Positions 1-6,463 are shown, numbered from the stretch's first letter. The stretch: 64,000 bases of DNA from Lachnospiraceae bacterium XBD2001 (GCA_900116395.1 FPAN01000002.1:496001-560000); one strand, 5' to 3'. The notes: generated by a model from the sequence alone, not told the origin. Program-made: numbers and translations.

Positions 1-1
1 A

Positions 2-208
2 ATGAAACTGGTTTTTCCAACGATGGAATATAAAGAGAAAGCTATGGATTATATCAAGGAATTCCATGAGGTGCTGGTGGCTTGTAACAAGGAGAATGTG
101 GCATCTGCAGGCGTAATCAAGAACTGTGGTGGTGTGTTGAAGGATGAGTTTTTCAGTGAGACCTATCAGGAAATGACGCAGATGTATTGCATTTCATGTT
201 ACAAATAG
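2..208 (+). pseudogene. GNAT acetyltransferase with internal deletion
   Basis: This 68-codon reading frame has a typical GNAT beginning (MKLVFPTMEYKEKAMDYIKE) joined at about residue 23 to a typical GNAT end (LVACNKENVASAGVIKNCGG, followed by a short acidic tail). Members of this family are usually 165 to 175 residues, and the whole centre is absent, including the acetyl-CoA binding motif A (Q/R-x-x-G-x-G/A). The join is in frame, so a short product could still be made, but it could not bind acetyl-CoA. The ATG is the second base of the window, so its ribosome site is not visible. It is most likely a decayed gene. A minimal functional remnant is less likely. Confidence 0.7.
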
Positions 209-240
209 TTTATAGGGCATTTTATGGAGGAGTAGACGTA

Positions 241-633
241 TTGGGACTATTTCAGTTGTTTAAGAAGAAAACGTTAGAAGATAAGCAGCCACAATTGACA
301 GTGGAACAGATTGTGGATGCTTTTGAAAAGAAAAATCAGGAACTTGATGAGGGTGAGAGCATTCTTTTTGAAACCGGAATATATGACTTTACCGGTGAGA
401 AGCTTTTTTATTTCAGTTTGGTGAAACAATATCCGAATGAAGCGGAAGAGTATGTGCAGGAGCACACGGACATCCTTTTCGAACCAGATGGTGAGAATAA
501 TGAATTGAAAGAATGTGTATGGGATTTTGATTTAGATGATAACATTTTCGCTTATATTAAGAATTCTAAAGCATATGTCTATGCTATCGAACATCCTTAT
601 CTGAAAGTGAATACTTACGAGGACGAGACATGA
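241..633 (+). CDS. Hypothetical protein, about 130 residues
   Basis: I do not recognise this acidic soluble protein. The best start is the TTG at 241, which lies about ten bases after a GGAGG at 226 to 230. The frame is open further upstream to 187, but that stretch overlaps the preceding pseudogene and has no ribosome site. The product begins MGLFQLFKKK and is rich in Glu and Asp, with a predicted mixed alpha/beta make-up and no signal peptide or membrane segment. It overlaps the next gene by four bases (ATGA), so the two are probably translated together. Small acidic pairs of this kind are common among immunity-type proteins, but nothing here proves that role. Confidence 0.7.
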   Translation: MGLFQLFKKKTLEDKQPQLTVEQIVDAFEKKNQELDEGESILFETGIYDFTGEKLFYFSLVKQYPNEAEEYVQEHTDILFEPDGENNELKECVWDFDLDDNIFAYIKNSKAYVYAIEHPYLKVNTYEDET

Positions 634-1043
634 CAAGAACGGAATTTCGAAACTGGTTAAATACAACTTATGCCGAACCAACGGAGAGCTCATATTGGTA
701 TCCATTGAAGAAAGTGAATGACAAGATACCTGTAATCGATTTTGATTCAGAAGAATTATGCGATGAGGGTATATTGAAGGGGCTCCTGCAGATTTTTATT
801 AGCCATGGTATTCACGAGATGTTTGTTTTGCCGGAGTTTGAAGAAGGTTATAGCACAGATGATTTGGCGCGTATATTTCTCGTTGAAGATGAGGACGGTT
901 ACGGATTTCCTTACGGCTCGGAAGAATTTTACTGTGATGATAGTTTGGAATGGGTTATATATTGTTCCCATGAGAACACGGTGACGTTCGGTGGGCACTG
1001 GCTTGTGGAGGAAGTTCGAAAACTAACAGAAGGACTGAAATAG
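630..1043 (+). CDS. Hypothetical protein, 137 residues
   Basis: The start codon overlaps the stop of the gene before it, and the stop lies four bases before the acetyltransferase that follows, so the three look like one operon. The protein is acidic and aromatic-rich. Its C-terminal half carries the segment EWVIYCSHENTVTFGGHWL, which is reminiscent of the closing strand of SMI1/SUKH-like and other immunity proteins. I cannot place it in a named family. There are no cysteine pairs, transmembrane segments or signal peptide. Confidence 0.75.
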   Translation: MTRTEFRNWLNTTYAEPTESSYWYPLKKVNDKIPVIDFDSEELCDEGILKGLLQIFISHGIHEMFVLPEFEEGYSTDDLARIFLVEDEDGYGFPYGSEEFYCDDSLEWVIYCSHENTVTFGGHWLVEEVRKLTEGLK

Positions 1044-1047
1044 TAAT

Positions 1048-1572
1048 ATGGAGATCAAGAAACTAAACTACGCAGATTTTGCAGGACAGACCTATCACGC
1101 TGAGATTCGCTCGGACAGATACCTCTCTATTGAGTCGGAAGGGGACGGATTTGCAATCGAGTGGAAGACAATTGAGCCGGAGCTGGTGAAGGAGCTTACC
1201 GACGATATGCTCTCTGAGTGGCTGGAGAATCTGGTGGCATATGGCGCATACGAAGGAGAACAGCTTCTTGGCTTTGTGGAAGGATTTCTGGAAAAGTGGA
1301 ACAATCGCTTCCGCCTCACCAATATCTGTGTATTTGAGGGGACGCGCAGACATTCTGGTGTGGGCAGCGCGCTACTGGAGCGCATCATGCAGGATGCACT
1401 CGCCAGTGGTGCCCGTATGGCCGTATTAGAGACCCAGAGTTATAACAGCAAAGCCATCGCTTTTTACAAGAAGAATGGATTCGAGTGGATTGGCTTCGAT
1501 CGTTACGCGTATTCCAACGATGGCCCAAAGGATCATAACATGCGCATTGAGATGGGGAAGAAGCTCAAATAG
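1048..1572 (+). CDS. GNAT family N-acetyltransferase
   Basis: This is a complete 174-residue acetyltransferase. The acetyl-CoA binding loop is visible at about residues 97 to 110 (RRHSGVGSALL), preceded by the beta-strand NICVF. It is followed by motif B with ETQSYNSKAIAFYKKNGFEWIG, the classic Asn-x-x-Ala-x-x-x-Tyr-x-x-x-Gly-Phe pattern. The architecture resembles the streptothricin acetyltransferase and RimI-like group, but the substrate cannot be read from the sequence. It follows two small hypothetical genes with a four-base gap, so it probably shares their transcript. Confidence 0.9.
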   Translation: MEIKKLNYADFAGQTYHAEIRSDRYLSIESEGDGFAIEWKTIEPELVKELTDDMLSEWLENLVAYGAYEGEQLLGFVEGFLEKWNNRFRLTNICVFEGTRRHSGVGSALLERIMQDALASGARMAVLETQSYNSKAIAFYKKNGFEWIGFDRYAYSNDGPKDHNMRIEMGKKLK

Positions 1573-1632
1573 AGACCTGACATCTTATGCTATTTGGCTT
1601 GAAAAGTTGCACAATTTCCGCGGAAAAAGTTA

Positions 1633-1661
1633 TTGACTTATATGAGTAAAACATATAGAAT
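1633..1661 (+). promoter_or_regulatory. Sigma-A promoter of tRNA-Leu
   Basis: TTGACT at 1633 to 1638 and TAGAAT at 1656 to 1661 are separated by exactly 17 bases. They lie 12 bases upstream of the tRNA 5' end. Confidence 0.8.
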
Positions 1662-1672
1662 AACATTTGTTC

Positions 1673-1757
1673 GCGGAAGTGTCGGAACTGGCAGACGAGC
1701 AAGACTAAGGATCTTGTGGCTATTGCAGTCGTGTGGGTTCAAGTCCCATCTTCCGCA
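1673..1757 (+). tRNA. tRNA-Leu, anticodon AAG
   Basis: The acceptor arms GCGGAAG (1673 to 1679) and CTTCCGC (1750 to 1756) pair fully, followed by discriminator A. The anticodon stem CAAGA/TCTTG encloses the loop CTAAGGA, which gives anticodon AAG (Leu, CUU family). A long variable arm of about 13 bases (around GGCTATTGCAGTC) marks a class II tRNA. The T arm is GTGGG-TTCAAGT-CCCAT. CCA is not encoded. With A at position 34, the tRNA would normally be expected to need deamination to inosine to read codons beyond CUU. Confidence 0.93.
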
Positions 1758-1765
1758 CGAAACAA

Positions 1766-1796
1766 AGGATCAACTCGTAAGAGTTGGTCCTTTTTG
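1766..1796 (+). terminator. Intrinsic terminator after tRNA-Leu
   Basis: A perfect nine-base stem made of GGATCAACT and AGTTGGTCC (one G-T pair) with a short loop is followed by TTTTT. It begins about ten bases after the tRNA. Confidence 0.85.
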
Positions 1797-1799
1797 TTT

Positions 1800-1961
1800 T
1801 GTGCGGAAGATGGGACTCGCACTCGGAAAGACTGTGATATTTGCAGTCGAGTGGGGGGCGGTCGTCCAGTGGACGACCCTCGCGTAGCGAGGAGCACCGA
1901 CCGAGCCGGGAGGCGAGAATCAAGTCCCATCTTCTTTTTCCACCTCATCCCATCTTCCGCA
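1800..1961. repeat. tRNA-Leu 3'-end derived repeats
   Basis: Partial copies of the tRNA-Leu T arm and acceptor strand lie just downstream of the gene. One inverted copy is at 1801 to 1816 (GTGCGGAAGATGGGACT), a direct copy is at 1921 to 1934 (CAAGTCCCATCTTC), and another is at 1947 to 1961 (ATCCCATCTTCCGCA). Between them lie GC-rich hairpins: GGTCGTCC/GGACGACC near 1860 to 1878 and CTCGC/GCGAG near 1880 to 1892. Reading frames here run across these repeats and are not convincing genes. Confidence 0.7.
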
Positions 1962-1979
1962 TTGCACAGCTACAATGGT
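1935..1979 (+). repeat. 45-bp direct repeat, left copy
   Basis: This copy runs from TTTTCCACCTCATCCCATC through the core CATCTTCCGCATTGCACAGC to AATGGT. It matches 2494 to 2538 with two mismatches and one inserted base. The core contains the last 11 bases of the tRNA-Leu gene. The two copies bracket the MNT nucleotidyltransferase gene. Confidence 0.85.
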
Positions 1980-2004
1980 CCCTGGGGACGGGGACAGGGT
2001 CCAT
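1975..2004. repeat. REP-like GC-rich palindrome
   Basis: An imperfect palindrome centred on GGGGACGGGG has outer arms ATGGTCCCT and AGGGTCCAT. It is followed by TTTTG and could also act as a terminator. It shares its core with the elements near 6240, 7330, 16612, 18115 and 52300. Confidence 0.65.
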
Positions 2005-2081
2005 TTTGTTACTATGATAATTCTTGGAGGTATTCTCTTTTTTTAATGTTATAATTTTTATTAAGACGGGAGGATGTATAT

Positions 2082-2372
2082 ATGGATACTCATTATACAA
2101 TGCCAATTGAAGAGATTATTCGTCGAGTAACGGATATTGCTCATAAGTATCATGTGAAGAGGCTAGATTTGTTTGGTTCGTTTGCTATGGGAAATGCCTC
2201 TGAACGAAGTGATATTGATTTTATCGTTCGAGGATGTAGTAATATCAATGAATTTGAGGAAGAAGTGAATGATATTCCGACACTTCGCCGTATAGATATT
2301 TTTGATTATGATGAGGTTTGCAGTGATTTGCTGAGAGAGGATATGGACAAATATGGAAAGCAAATATTTTAA
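2082..2372 (+). CDS. MNT-type nucleotidyltransferase (antitoxin-like)
   Basis: This 96-residue minimal nucleotidyltransferase shows the polymerase-beta superfamily signature LFGSFAMGNASERSDIDFIV at residues 29 to 48, with the two catalytic aspartates in SDID. A third acidic residue is likely in RIDIFD at about 74 to 79. Such stand-alone domains usually pair with a HEPN RNase toxin encoded immediately downstream and silence it by AMPylation. Here only 17 codons of the partner remain. The gene is preceded by GGGAGGATG and is bracketed by 45-bp direct repeats, which suggests a mobile or recombined cassette. Confidence 0.85.
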   Translation: MDTHYTMPIEEIIRRVTDIAHKYHVKRLDLFGSFAMGNASERSDIDFIVRGCSNINEFEEEVNDIPTLRRIDIFDYDEVCSDLLREDMDKYGKQIF

Positions 2373-2406
2373 TCGATATAAGAGTCTATGGATTGATCAG
2401 AGATGA
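2353..2406 (+). pseudogene. Truncated HEPN toxin remnant
   Basis: An ATG inside the end of the MNT gene opens a frame in a different phase that reads MESKYFNRYKSLWIDQR and then stops. HEPN partners of MNT proteins commonly start in this overlapping way with M-x-x-K-Y/F-x-x-R-Y/F. The rest of the roughly 130-residue domain, with its R-x4-6-H catalytic motif, is missing. The DNA that follows is non-coding until a hairpin at 2462. Confidence 0.55.
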
Positions 2407-2461
2407 TGGTTGATACCATTTCAAAGTTTTATTTGGAAGAGTGAAGGATTTGTACTAAAAG

Positions 2462-2497
2462 GAGCTCATGACATGGCGTCATGGGCTCTTATGTTTT
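2462..2497 (+). terminator. Hairpin terminator after MNT gene
   Basis: GAGCTCATGAC (2462 to 2472) pairs with GTCATGGGCTC (2478 to 2488) across a five-base loop and is followed by the imperfect T tract TTATGTTTT. The weak tract lowers confidence. Confidence 0.6.
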
Positions 2498-2538
2498 CCA
2501 CCTTACCCCATCTTCCGCATTGCACAGCTACTAATGGT
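2494..2538 (+). repeat. 45-bp direct repeat, right copy
   Basis: This is the second copy of the repeat at 1935 to 1979. It shares the 20-base core CATCTTCCGCATTGCACAGC and the flanks TTTTCCACC and AATGGT. It lies between the MNT terminator and the DUF1349 gene. Confidence 0.85.
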
Positions 2539-2572
2539 GTGCTAGGCTGAGTAACAAAGGGAGGTAACGAGC

Positions 2573-3205
2573 ATGGATTTGGAAAAGCTGACATGGACGA
2601 GAGAACCCGCGGATTATACCATAGAATTAGGTCGGATCGAGATTACCACCGAGCCGCATACGGACTTGTGGCAGAGAACCTATTATCATTTTCGGAATGA
2701 TAATGCGCCGGTTCTTCAGATGGAGACAGAGGAGAAGTTCTTCTCTTTTGTTGTAAAAACCGATTTTTCCGGAAGCCATCATCGATTCGATCAGTGCGGT
2801 ATTGTGATGTATCTGGACAGCGAGAACTGGCTGAAGGCTTCGGTGGAGTATGAGAATGAGTCTTTCCAGCATCTTGGATCCGTGGTGACAAATCATGGTT
2901 ACTCGGACTGGGCGACGACAGAGATTGCAGCGGATGTGAAGACCATGTGGTATCGCCTAAGCCGCAGAGAAGATGATTATTGCATCGAGTGTTCTACGGA
3001 TGGCAAGCAGTTTTCTCAGATGCGTGTCTGTCATATGTGGGAAGGTGCCGGTCTTATCCGCTTTGGTATCTATGCCTGCAGTCCGGAGGATTCCAGCTTC
3101 CGTGCAGTATTTACTGACTTTGCGATTACGGAATGCGCATGGAAGGCACATGATGGACAGCAACCGGACGAATTCGAAGGAGAAATGACCAGACAGAAAG
3201 GATAG
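2573..3205 (+). CDS. DUF1349 domain protein
   Basis: This 210-residue soluble protein matches the DUF1349 (YesU-like, concanavalin-like lectin fold) family. The features that support this are TDFSGSHHRFDQCGIVMYLD, then ENWLKASVEYENE, then a late FGIYACSPEDSSFRAVFTDF. Family members have a beta-sandwich fold and are suspected to bind carbohydrate, but no reaction is established. The start is clear, with GGGAGG eight bases before the ATG. It is followed six bases later by the reductase-like gene and is probably co-transcribed with it. Confidence 0.85.
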   Translation: MDLEKLTWTREPADYTIELGRIEITTEPHTDLWQRTYYHFRNDNAPVLQMETEEKFFSFVVKTDFSGSHHRFDQCGIVMYLDSENWLKASVEYENESFQHLGSVVTNHGYSDWATTEIAADVKTMWYRLSRREDDYCIECSTDGKQFSQMRVCHMWEGAGLIRFGIYACSPEDSSFRAVFTDFAITECAWKAHDGQQPDEFEGEMTRQKG

Positions 3206-3211
3206 AGACTG

Positions 3212-3889
3212 ATGAGACCAATTACTACGTTATTTATGCTGATGTCTTTAGATGGAAAGATCAGTCCGGGGGCATCTGATTCTTTGGATGTAGATAAAGA
3301 TTTCCCTGATATAGAAGGACTTAAGGAGGGGCTGCCACAGTATTATGAGATTGAGCAGACAACTGACCTGTGGTCGTTTAATACAGGCAGAGTCCAGGAA
3401 AAGATGGGAGCTAATGTAAAGCCATTTCCCGAAAAGACACCGGTTTCTTTTGTGCTTTTGGACAACACGCACCTGAAAGAGCATGGCATCAGATTCTTTT
3501 GCGCAAAATCCAAAGAGTTTGTTCTGATAACAACAAATAAGAATCACCCGGCGTATGGGGTTAAGGAGGATAATCTCCATATCATTTATCAGGACAGCTT
3601 ATCGCTGGAAGATGCATTGATAGAACTTAAAGAAAAGTATGGTTGTGATAGGATCACGATCCAAAGTGGTGGAACACTGAATGGAATGTTCCTTCGTGAA
3701 AAGCTATTCGATTATGTTGATATTGTAGTTGCGCCTGTTCTGATCGGTGGAAAAGATACATCAACTCTTATTGATGGCATCTCAATTACAAATGTAAATG
3801 AGCTCGGTAGCCTTGGGGTTCTGCAATTGGAAAAGTGCGAAATACTGAATGATTCTTATATAAGACTTAGATACAAGGTTATATCATAA
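3212..3889 (+). CDS. RibD C-terminal / dihydrofolate reductase-like protein
   Basis: This 225-residue protein has the fold of the RibD reductase domain. It starts with a beta-strand and the LMSLDGKISPG segment that holds the pyridine nucleotide. It ends with a conserved ITIQSGGTLNGMFLREKLFDYVDIVVAPVLIGGKDT block, where Gly-Gly contacts NADPH and the last strand lines the active site. Stand-alone copies without a deaminase domain are widespread, often of unknown substrate, and this one is not near riboflavin genes. The start at 3212 follows AGAAAGGATAGAG. Confidence 0.85.
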   Translation: MRPITTLFMLMSLDGKISPGASDSLDVDKDFPDIEGLKEGLPQYYEIEQTTDLWSFNTGRVQEKMGANVKPFPEKTPVSFVLLDNTHLKEHGIRFFCAKSKEFVLITTNKNHPAYGVKEDNLHIIYQDSLSLEDALIELKEKYGCDRITIQSGGTLNGMFLREKLFDYVDIVVAPVLIGGKDTSTLIDGISITNVNELGSLGVLQLEKCEILNDSYIRLRYKVIS

Positions 3890-3993
3890 CATACAGTATT
3901 ACAGAGAAAAAAAGCCTGGCGGATATGGGAAAACTTGTCGACAATGGCGCAACGAAAGGCAGACGCTATCAACTGGCGGAAAATAGTAAATAA
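3889..3993 (+). pseudogene. C-terminal fragment of a regulator
   Basis: Right after the reductase stop, one frame reads ITEKKSLADMGKLVDNGATK and then GRRYQLAENSK before a TAA at 3991. This looks like the last winged-helix portion (a helix, then a G-R-x-Y-x-L strand) found at the C-terminus of AlbA_2-type or Fic-associated regulators. There is no start codon with a ribosome site and no upstream part of the gene, so I read it as the surviving end of a deleted gene. Confidence 0.4.
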
Positions 3994-4011
3994 GGTATTG
4001 GAGTAAAGGAA

Positions 4012-4353
4012 ATGGAACAATATAAAGAAATCATCGGCTCTGTTGTTACTGGAACAGTTGATCGTCCTCTTGGCTCAGCACATCCTAATTACCCTGATAT
4101 GATATATCCAATCAATTATGGTTATGTGGATGGTGTATTTGCTGCTGATGGCGAAGAACAGGATGTTTATATATTTGGAGCTGATGAACCACTCAAAACA
4201 TTCACGGGTAAAGTAATTGCTATTTATCATCGGACAAATGATATCGAGGATAAATGGATTGTTTCCGTAGATGGAAAAGATTACTCTGACGATGAAATAT
4301 TGAAAAGAATTGAATTTCAAGAAAAATACTACGAAGGAATATTACTAAGATAA
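4012..4353 (+). CDS. Small inorganic pyrophosphatase-like protein
   Basis: This 113-residue protein carries an N-terminal block (GTVDRPLGSAHPNYPDMIYPINYGYVDG) matching the start of soluble family I pyrophosphatases, where the Tyr-x-Tyr-Pro-x-Asn-Tyr-Gly strand lines the active site. The next acidic segment (DGEEQDVYIFG) corresponds to the metal-binding D-G-D-x-x-D-V, but the first Asp positions are shifted and the protein is far shorter than the usual 170 to 180 residues. Activity on pyrophosphate is therefore uncertain. The stop overlaps the start of the next gene by one base, so the two are translationally coupled. Confidence 0.75.
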   Translation: MEQYKEIIGSVVTGTVDRPLGSAHPNYPDMIYPINYGYVDGVFAADGEEQDVYIFGADEPLKTFTGKVIAIYHRTNDIEDKWIVSVDGKDYSDDEILKRIEFQEKYYEGILLR

Positions 4354-5198
4354 TGCAGCTTACAATTGAAAACCTTTCAGAAAAATATACGGTAAAAAGA
4401 TTGGGGAAGAATGATATTTCAACCGTTTATAATTTGTGCAGCCCAAACACGCTGTACTACGAATACTGCCCACCATTTGTAACAGCGGAGAGTATTGAGA
4501 AGGATATGACAGTACTTCCGCCGGGAAAGACGGTGGAAGACAAATTTTACGTAGGATATTTTGACGCCGATAAGTTAATTGCTGTCATGGATTTGATATT
4601 GGGATTTCCGGAGGCAGATACGGCTTATATTGGCTTTTTCATGACGGAAGTATCCGTGCAAGGGAAAGGTGTCGGCAGTTTAATTATTAGCGAATTGAGT
4701 CGTTTTATAAGTAGCTGTGGCTATGCTAAGATGCAGCTTGGGTGGGTACAGGGTAATCCGCAACCTGAGCATTTCTGGCATAAGAATGGATTCTGTGAAA
4801 CTGGCAAAACATATGATATGGATGATTTTACGGTTGTGGAGGCACAAAGAAAAGTGAAGCATATCATGCAGCTTGCACCATCTCCGTTTAACATGATTAA
4901 AGATGGAACCAAAACAATAGAATTACGCCTATATGATGAGAAACGTAGGATGATTCACGAGGGCGATATTATCGAATTCATAAATACTGAGGGAAAACAT
5001 GACCTGCTTGATGTTCGGGTGAAGAATATTTTCAGATATGATTCTTTTGGCGAGTTGTATAATAATCTTCCTTTGCTAGCATGCGGCTATACACAGGATG
5101 ATATTTCTACAGCATCTCCGGAAGATATGAATGAATATTATTCCGTGGAAGAACAGGAAAAATATGGCGTTGTTGGAATAGAGATTGAGGTTTTCTAA
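4353..5198 (+). CDS. GNAT acetyltransferase fused to ASCH domain
   Basis: This 281-residue protein has two parts. Residues 1 to about 165 form a GNAT fold, with the acetyl-CoA loop VSVQGKGVGSLIISEL near residues 99 to 114 and the C-terminal FWHKNGFCETG. Residues about 168 to 281 form an ASCH domain (PUA-like), opening with MQLAPSPFNMIKDGTKTIEL and the conserved RLYDEKR, then GDIIEFIN. ASCH domains are thought to bind RNA or nucleotides, so the fusion hints at acetylation of an RNA or nucleoside. That is inference. It starts within the stop of the pyrophosphatase-like gene and is followed closely by another GNAT gene. Confidence 0.85.
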   Translation: MQLTIENLSEKYTVKRLGKNDISTVYNLCSPNTLYYEYCPPFVTAESIEKDMTVLPPGKTVEDKFYVGYFDADKLIAVMDLILGFPEADTAYIGFFMTEVSVQGKGVGSLIISELSRFISSCGYAKMQLGWVQGNPQPEHFWHKNGFCETGKTYDMDDFTVVEAQRKVKHIMQLAPSPFNMIKDGTKTIELRLYDEKRRMIHEGDIIEFINTEGKHDLLDVRVKNIFRYDSFGELYNNLPLLACGYTQDDISTASPEDMNEYYSVEEQEKYGVVGIEIEVF

Positions 5199-5218
5199 AA
5201 ACTTAGGAGAATACATTG

Positions 5219-5683
5219 ATGCTTACAATTGTTATACCGAATTTGGAAGATTTATGGTTTAGAGAAGAATTAATGGCGGACGAAGAAACCATGTCCTATA
5301 ACGCTAAGTGGGGAGGCACAATTCCGTTTCCTAAAGATGAATGGGAACCTTGGTATGAGACATGGGTGAGAAATCCCGGAGCACACCGGTATTATCGGTA
5401 CTTAATGAACTCAGAGGATGAATATGTTGGTGAAATAGCATATCACTACGATAAAGCCCGAGATATTTATATCTGTGATGTTATTATTCTTGCCCAATAT
5501 CGGAACAGAGGATATGGAACAGAAGGTGTCCGGCAATTATGCCAGGCGGCAAAGGAGAATGGCATTTCGGTTTTGCATGATGATATTGCGGCTGATAATC
5601 CTTCGGTACAGTTATTCTTGAAAAATGGGTTCGAAATAGAGTATCAGAACGATGATGTGGTGATGGTGAAAAGGATTCTATAA
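5219..5683 (+). CDS. GNAT family N-acetyltransferase
   Basis: This 155-residue acetyltransferase has a well-formed motif A (ILAQYRNRGYGTEGVRQLC, about residues 89 to 107) and a closing motif (DNPSVQLFLKNGFEIEYQ). I chose the ATG at 5219. A TTG directly before it would add one residue, and TAGGAG at 5204 to 5209 serves either. The ending DDVVMVKRIL is typical of Firmicutes GNAT proteins that acetylate small molecules. It probably shares a transcript with the GNAT-ASCH gene 20 bases upstream. Confidence 0.88.
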   Translation: MLTIVIPNLEDLWFREELMADEETMSYNAKWGGTIPFPKDEWEPWYETWVRNPGAHRYYRYLMNSEDEYVGEIAYHYDKARDIYICDVIILAQYRNRGYGTEGVRQLCQAAKENGISVLHDDIAADNPSVQLFLKNGFEIEYQNDDVVMVKRIL

Positions 5684-5720
5684 TGAGCAATACGAACTAC
5701 CGCATAGGGGAGAGAAAAGG

Positions 5721-5804
5721 ATGAAAGACAAGAAACTGGCAGTGATTTTTCCGTGGATGGAGCCAACCATTTGTTCTAGAGCGCCGTGCGTTCAAAGGAG
5801 ATGA
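5721..5804 (+). pseudogene. N-terminal remnant of an alpha/beta hydrolase
   Basis: An ATG at 5721 with GAGAAAAGG before it opens MKDKKLAVIFPW and then runs into an unrelated 15-residue tail and a TGA at 5802. The first residues match the start of the intact hydrolase at 17551, which reads MDSKYLAVIFPGIG. The nucleophile, acid and His regions are absent. The frame ends inside the ribosome site of the VanZ gene, so the deletion joined the two loci. Confidence 0.65.
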
Positions 5805-5809
5805 TAATT

Positions 5810-6220
5810 ATGAAAGCATTACTATACGGAATCGTAGGCTATATTTACAAGATTCATGAGCGTCTTTTGAGCCTCAATGACAGCTATGAATTCAACTTTA
5901 ACGACAAACAACTGCATTTTCTGGTAATTGGAATCCTGGGTATGTTGATGGTCTTTATTGTGCATGGGTTATTTAAGTATTTGGCGGAGCACAATCATGT
6001 GATGGTGATTTCCTGGATTTACGTGTTTACCTTATTGATTGTGATTACCTTTGCAATTGAAATTGGACAGGGAATATCTCATACCGGAACTATGGATTTT
6101 GAGGATATTGTCTTTGGCATGGGTGGATTCCTGCTGTTTTTTGCTGTGTTTGCAGTGGTTCGGTGGGTTGTAAAGTCTCTGATTAAGCTGTTAAAGGATG
6201 ACAGGAAGTACGATGACTAG
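5810..6220 (+). CDS. VanZ-like membrane protein
   Basis: This protein of about 136 residues shows the VanZ signature: DKQLHFLVIGILGM (Asp-Lys-x-x-His in the first long helix) and IEIGQGISHTGTMDFEDIVFGMGG, with conserved Glu, Asp-Phe-x-Asp and Gly residues. It has three or four membrane helices. The start is set at 5810 by AAAGGAGAT at 5793 to 5801. An upstream in-frame GTG at 5786 lacks a site of its own. VanZ in vancomycin clusters confers low-level teicoplanin resistance, but most homologues have no known role, and no other van gene is present here. Confidence 0.88.
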   Translation: MKALLYGIVGYIYKIHERLLSLNDSYEFNFNDKQLHFLVIGILGMLMVFIVHGLFKYLAEHNHVMVISWIYVFTLLIVITFAIEIGQGISHTGTMDFEDIVFGMGGFLLFFAVFAVVRWVVKSLIKLLKDDRKYDD

Positions 6221-6233
6221 CAATGATGCTCCA

Positions 6234-6258
6234 CTGACCCCGTCCCCGGGGAACAAAA
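6234..6258. repeat. REP-like GC-rich palindrome
   Basis: The sequence CTGACCCCGTCCCCGGGGAA followed by CAAAA repeats almost exactly the element at 52291 and shares its core with those at 7325 and 18110. It lies just after the VanZ gene. Confidence 0.65.
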
Positions 6259-6263
6259 ACTTC

Positions 6264-6292
6264 TTGACTTGCCATGACAAAAAGCGTATTGT
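6264..6292 (+). promoter_or_regulatory. Candidate sigma-A promoter
   Basis: TTGACT at 6264 to 6269 and TATTGT at 6287 to 6292 are 17 bases apart and lie about 34 bases upstream of a small reading frame. Confidence 0.6.
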
Positions 6293-6325
6293 TGGAACAA
6301 CAACATTTTACAGAAGGTGTGAATT

Positions 6326-6430
6326 ATGATGTTATTTAGATTCTTCGACAATTCCAACGCATCTTTGAATCCCGTGAATTCCGATCAGGGGACTATTTGG
6401 CGTGGCGTTGTGAGTAGAGGAGAGTCATAA
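6326..6430 (+). CDS. Possible 34-residue small protein
   Basis: The frame starts MMLFRFFDNSNASLNPV and ends in GVVSRGES. It sits alone between a good promoter and a strong terminator at 6464 to 6501. That layout favours a real short transcript. A ribosome site is weak (AGAAGGTG, eight bases before the ATG). No family is recognised. The alternative is that the transcript is a non-coding RNA or the relic of a larger gene. Confidence 0.4.
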   Translation: MMLFRFFDNSNASLNPVNSDQGTIWRGVVSRGES

Positions 6431-6463
6431 GGTATCAACGTAGATACAGATTATGGATGAAGA

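Noticed and set aside
1633-2054. Overlapping reading frames of 84 and 112 codons across the tRNA-Leu region
   Set aside because: They run through the tRNA, its terminator and the repeats. They have no ribosome site and encode Arg/Ser-rich low-complexity sequence.
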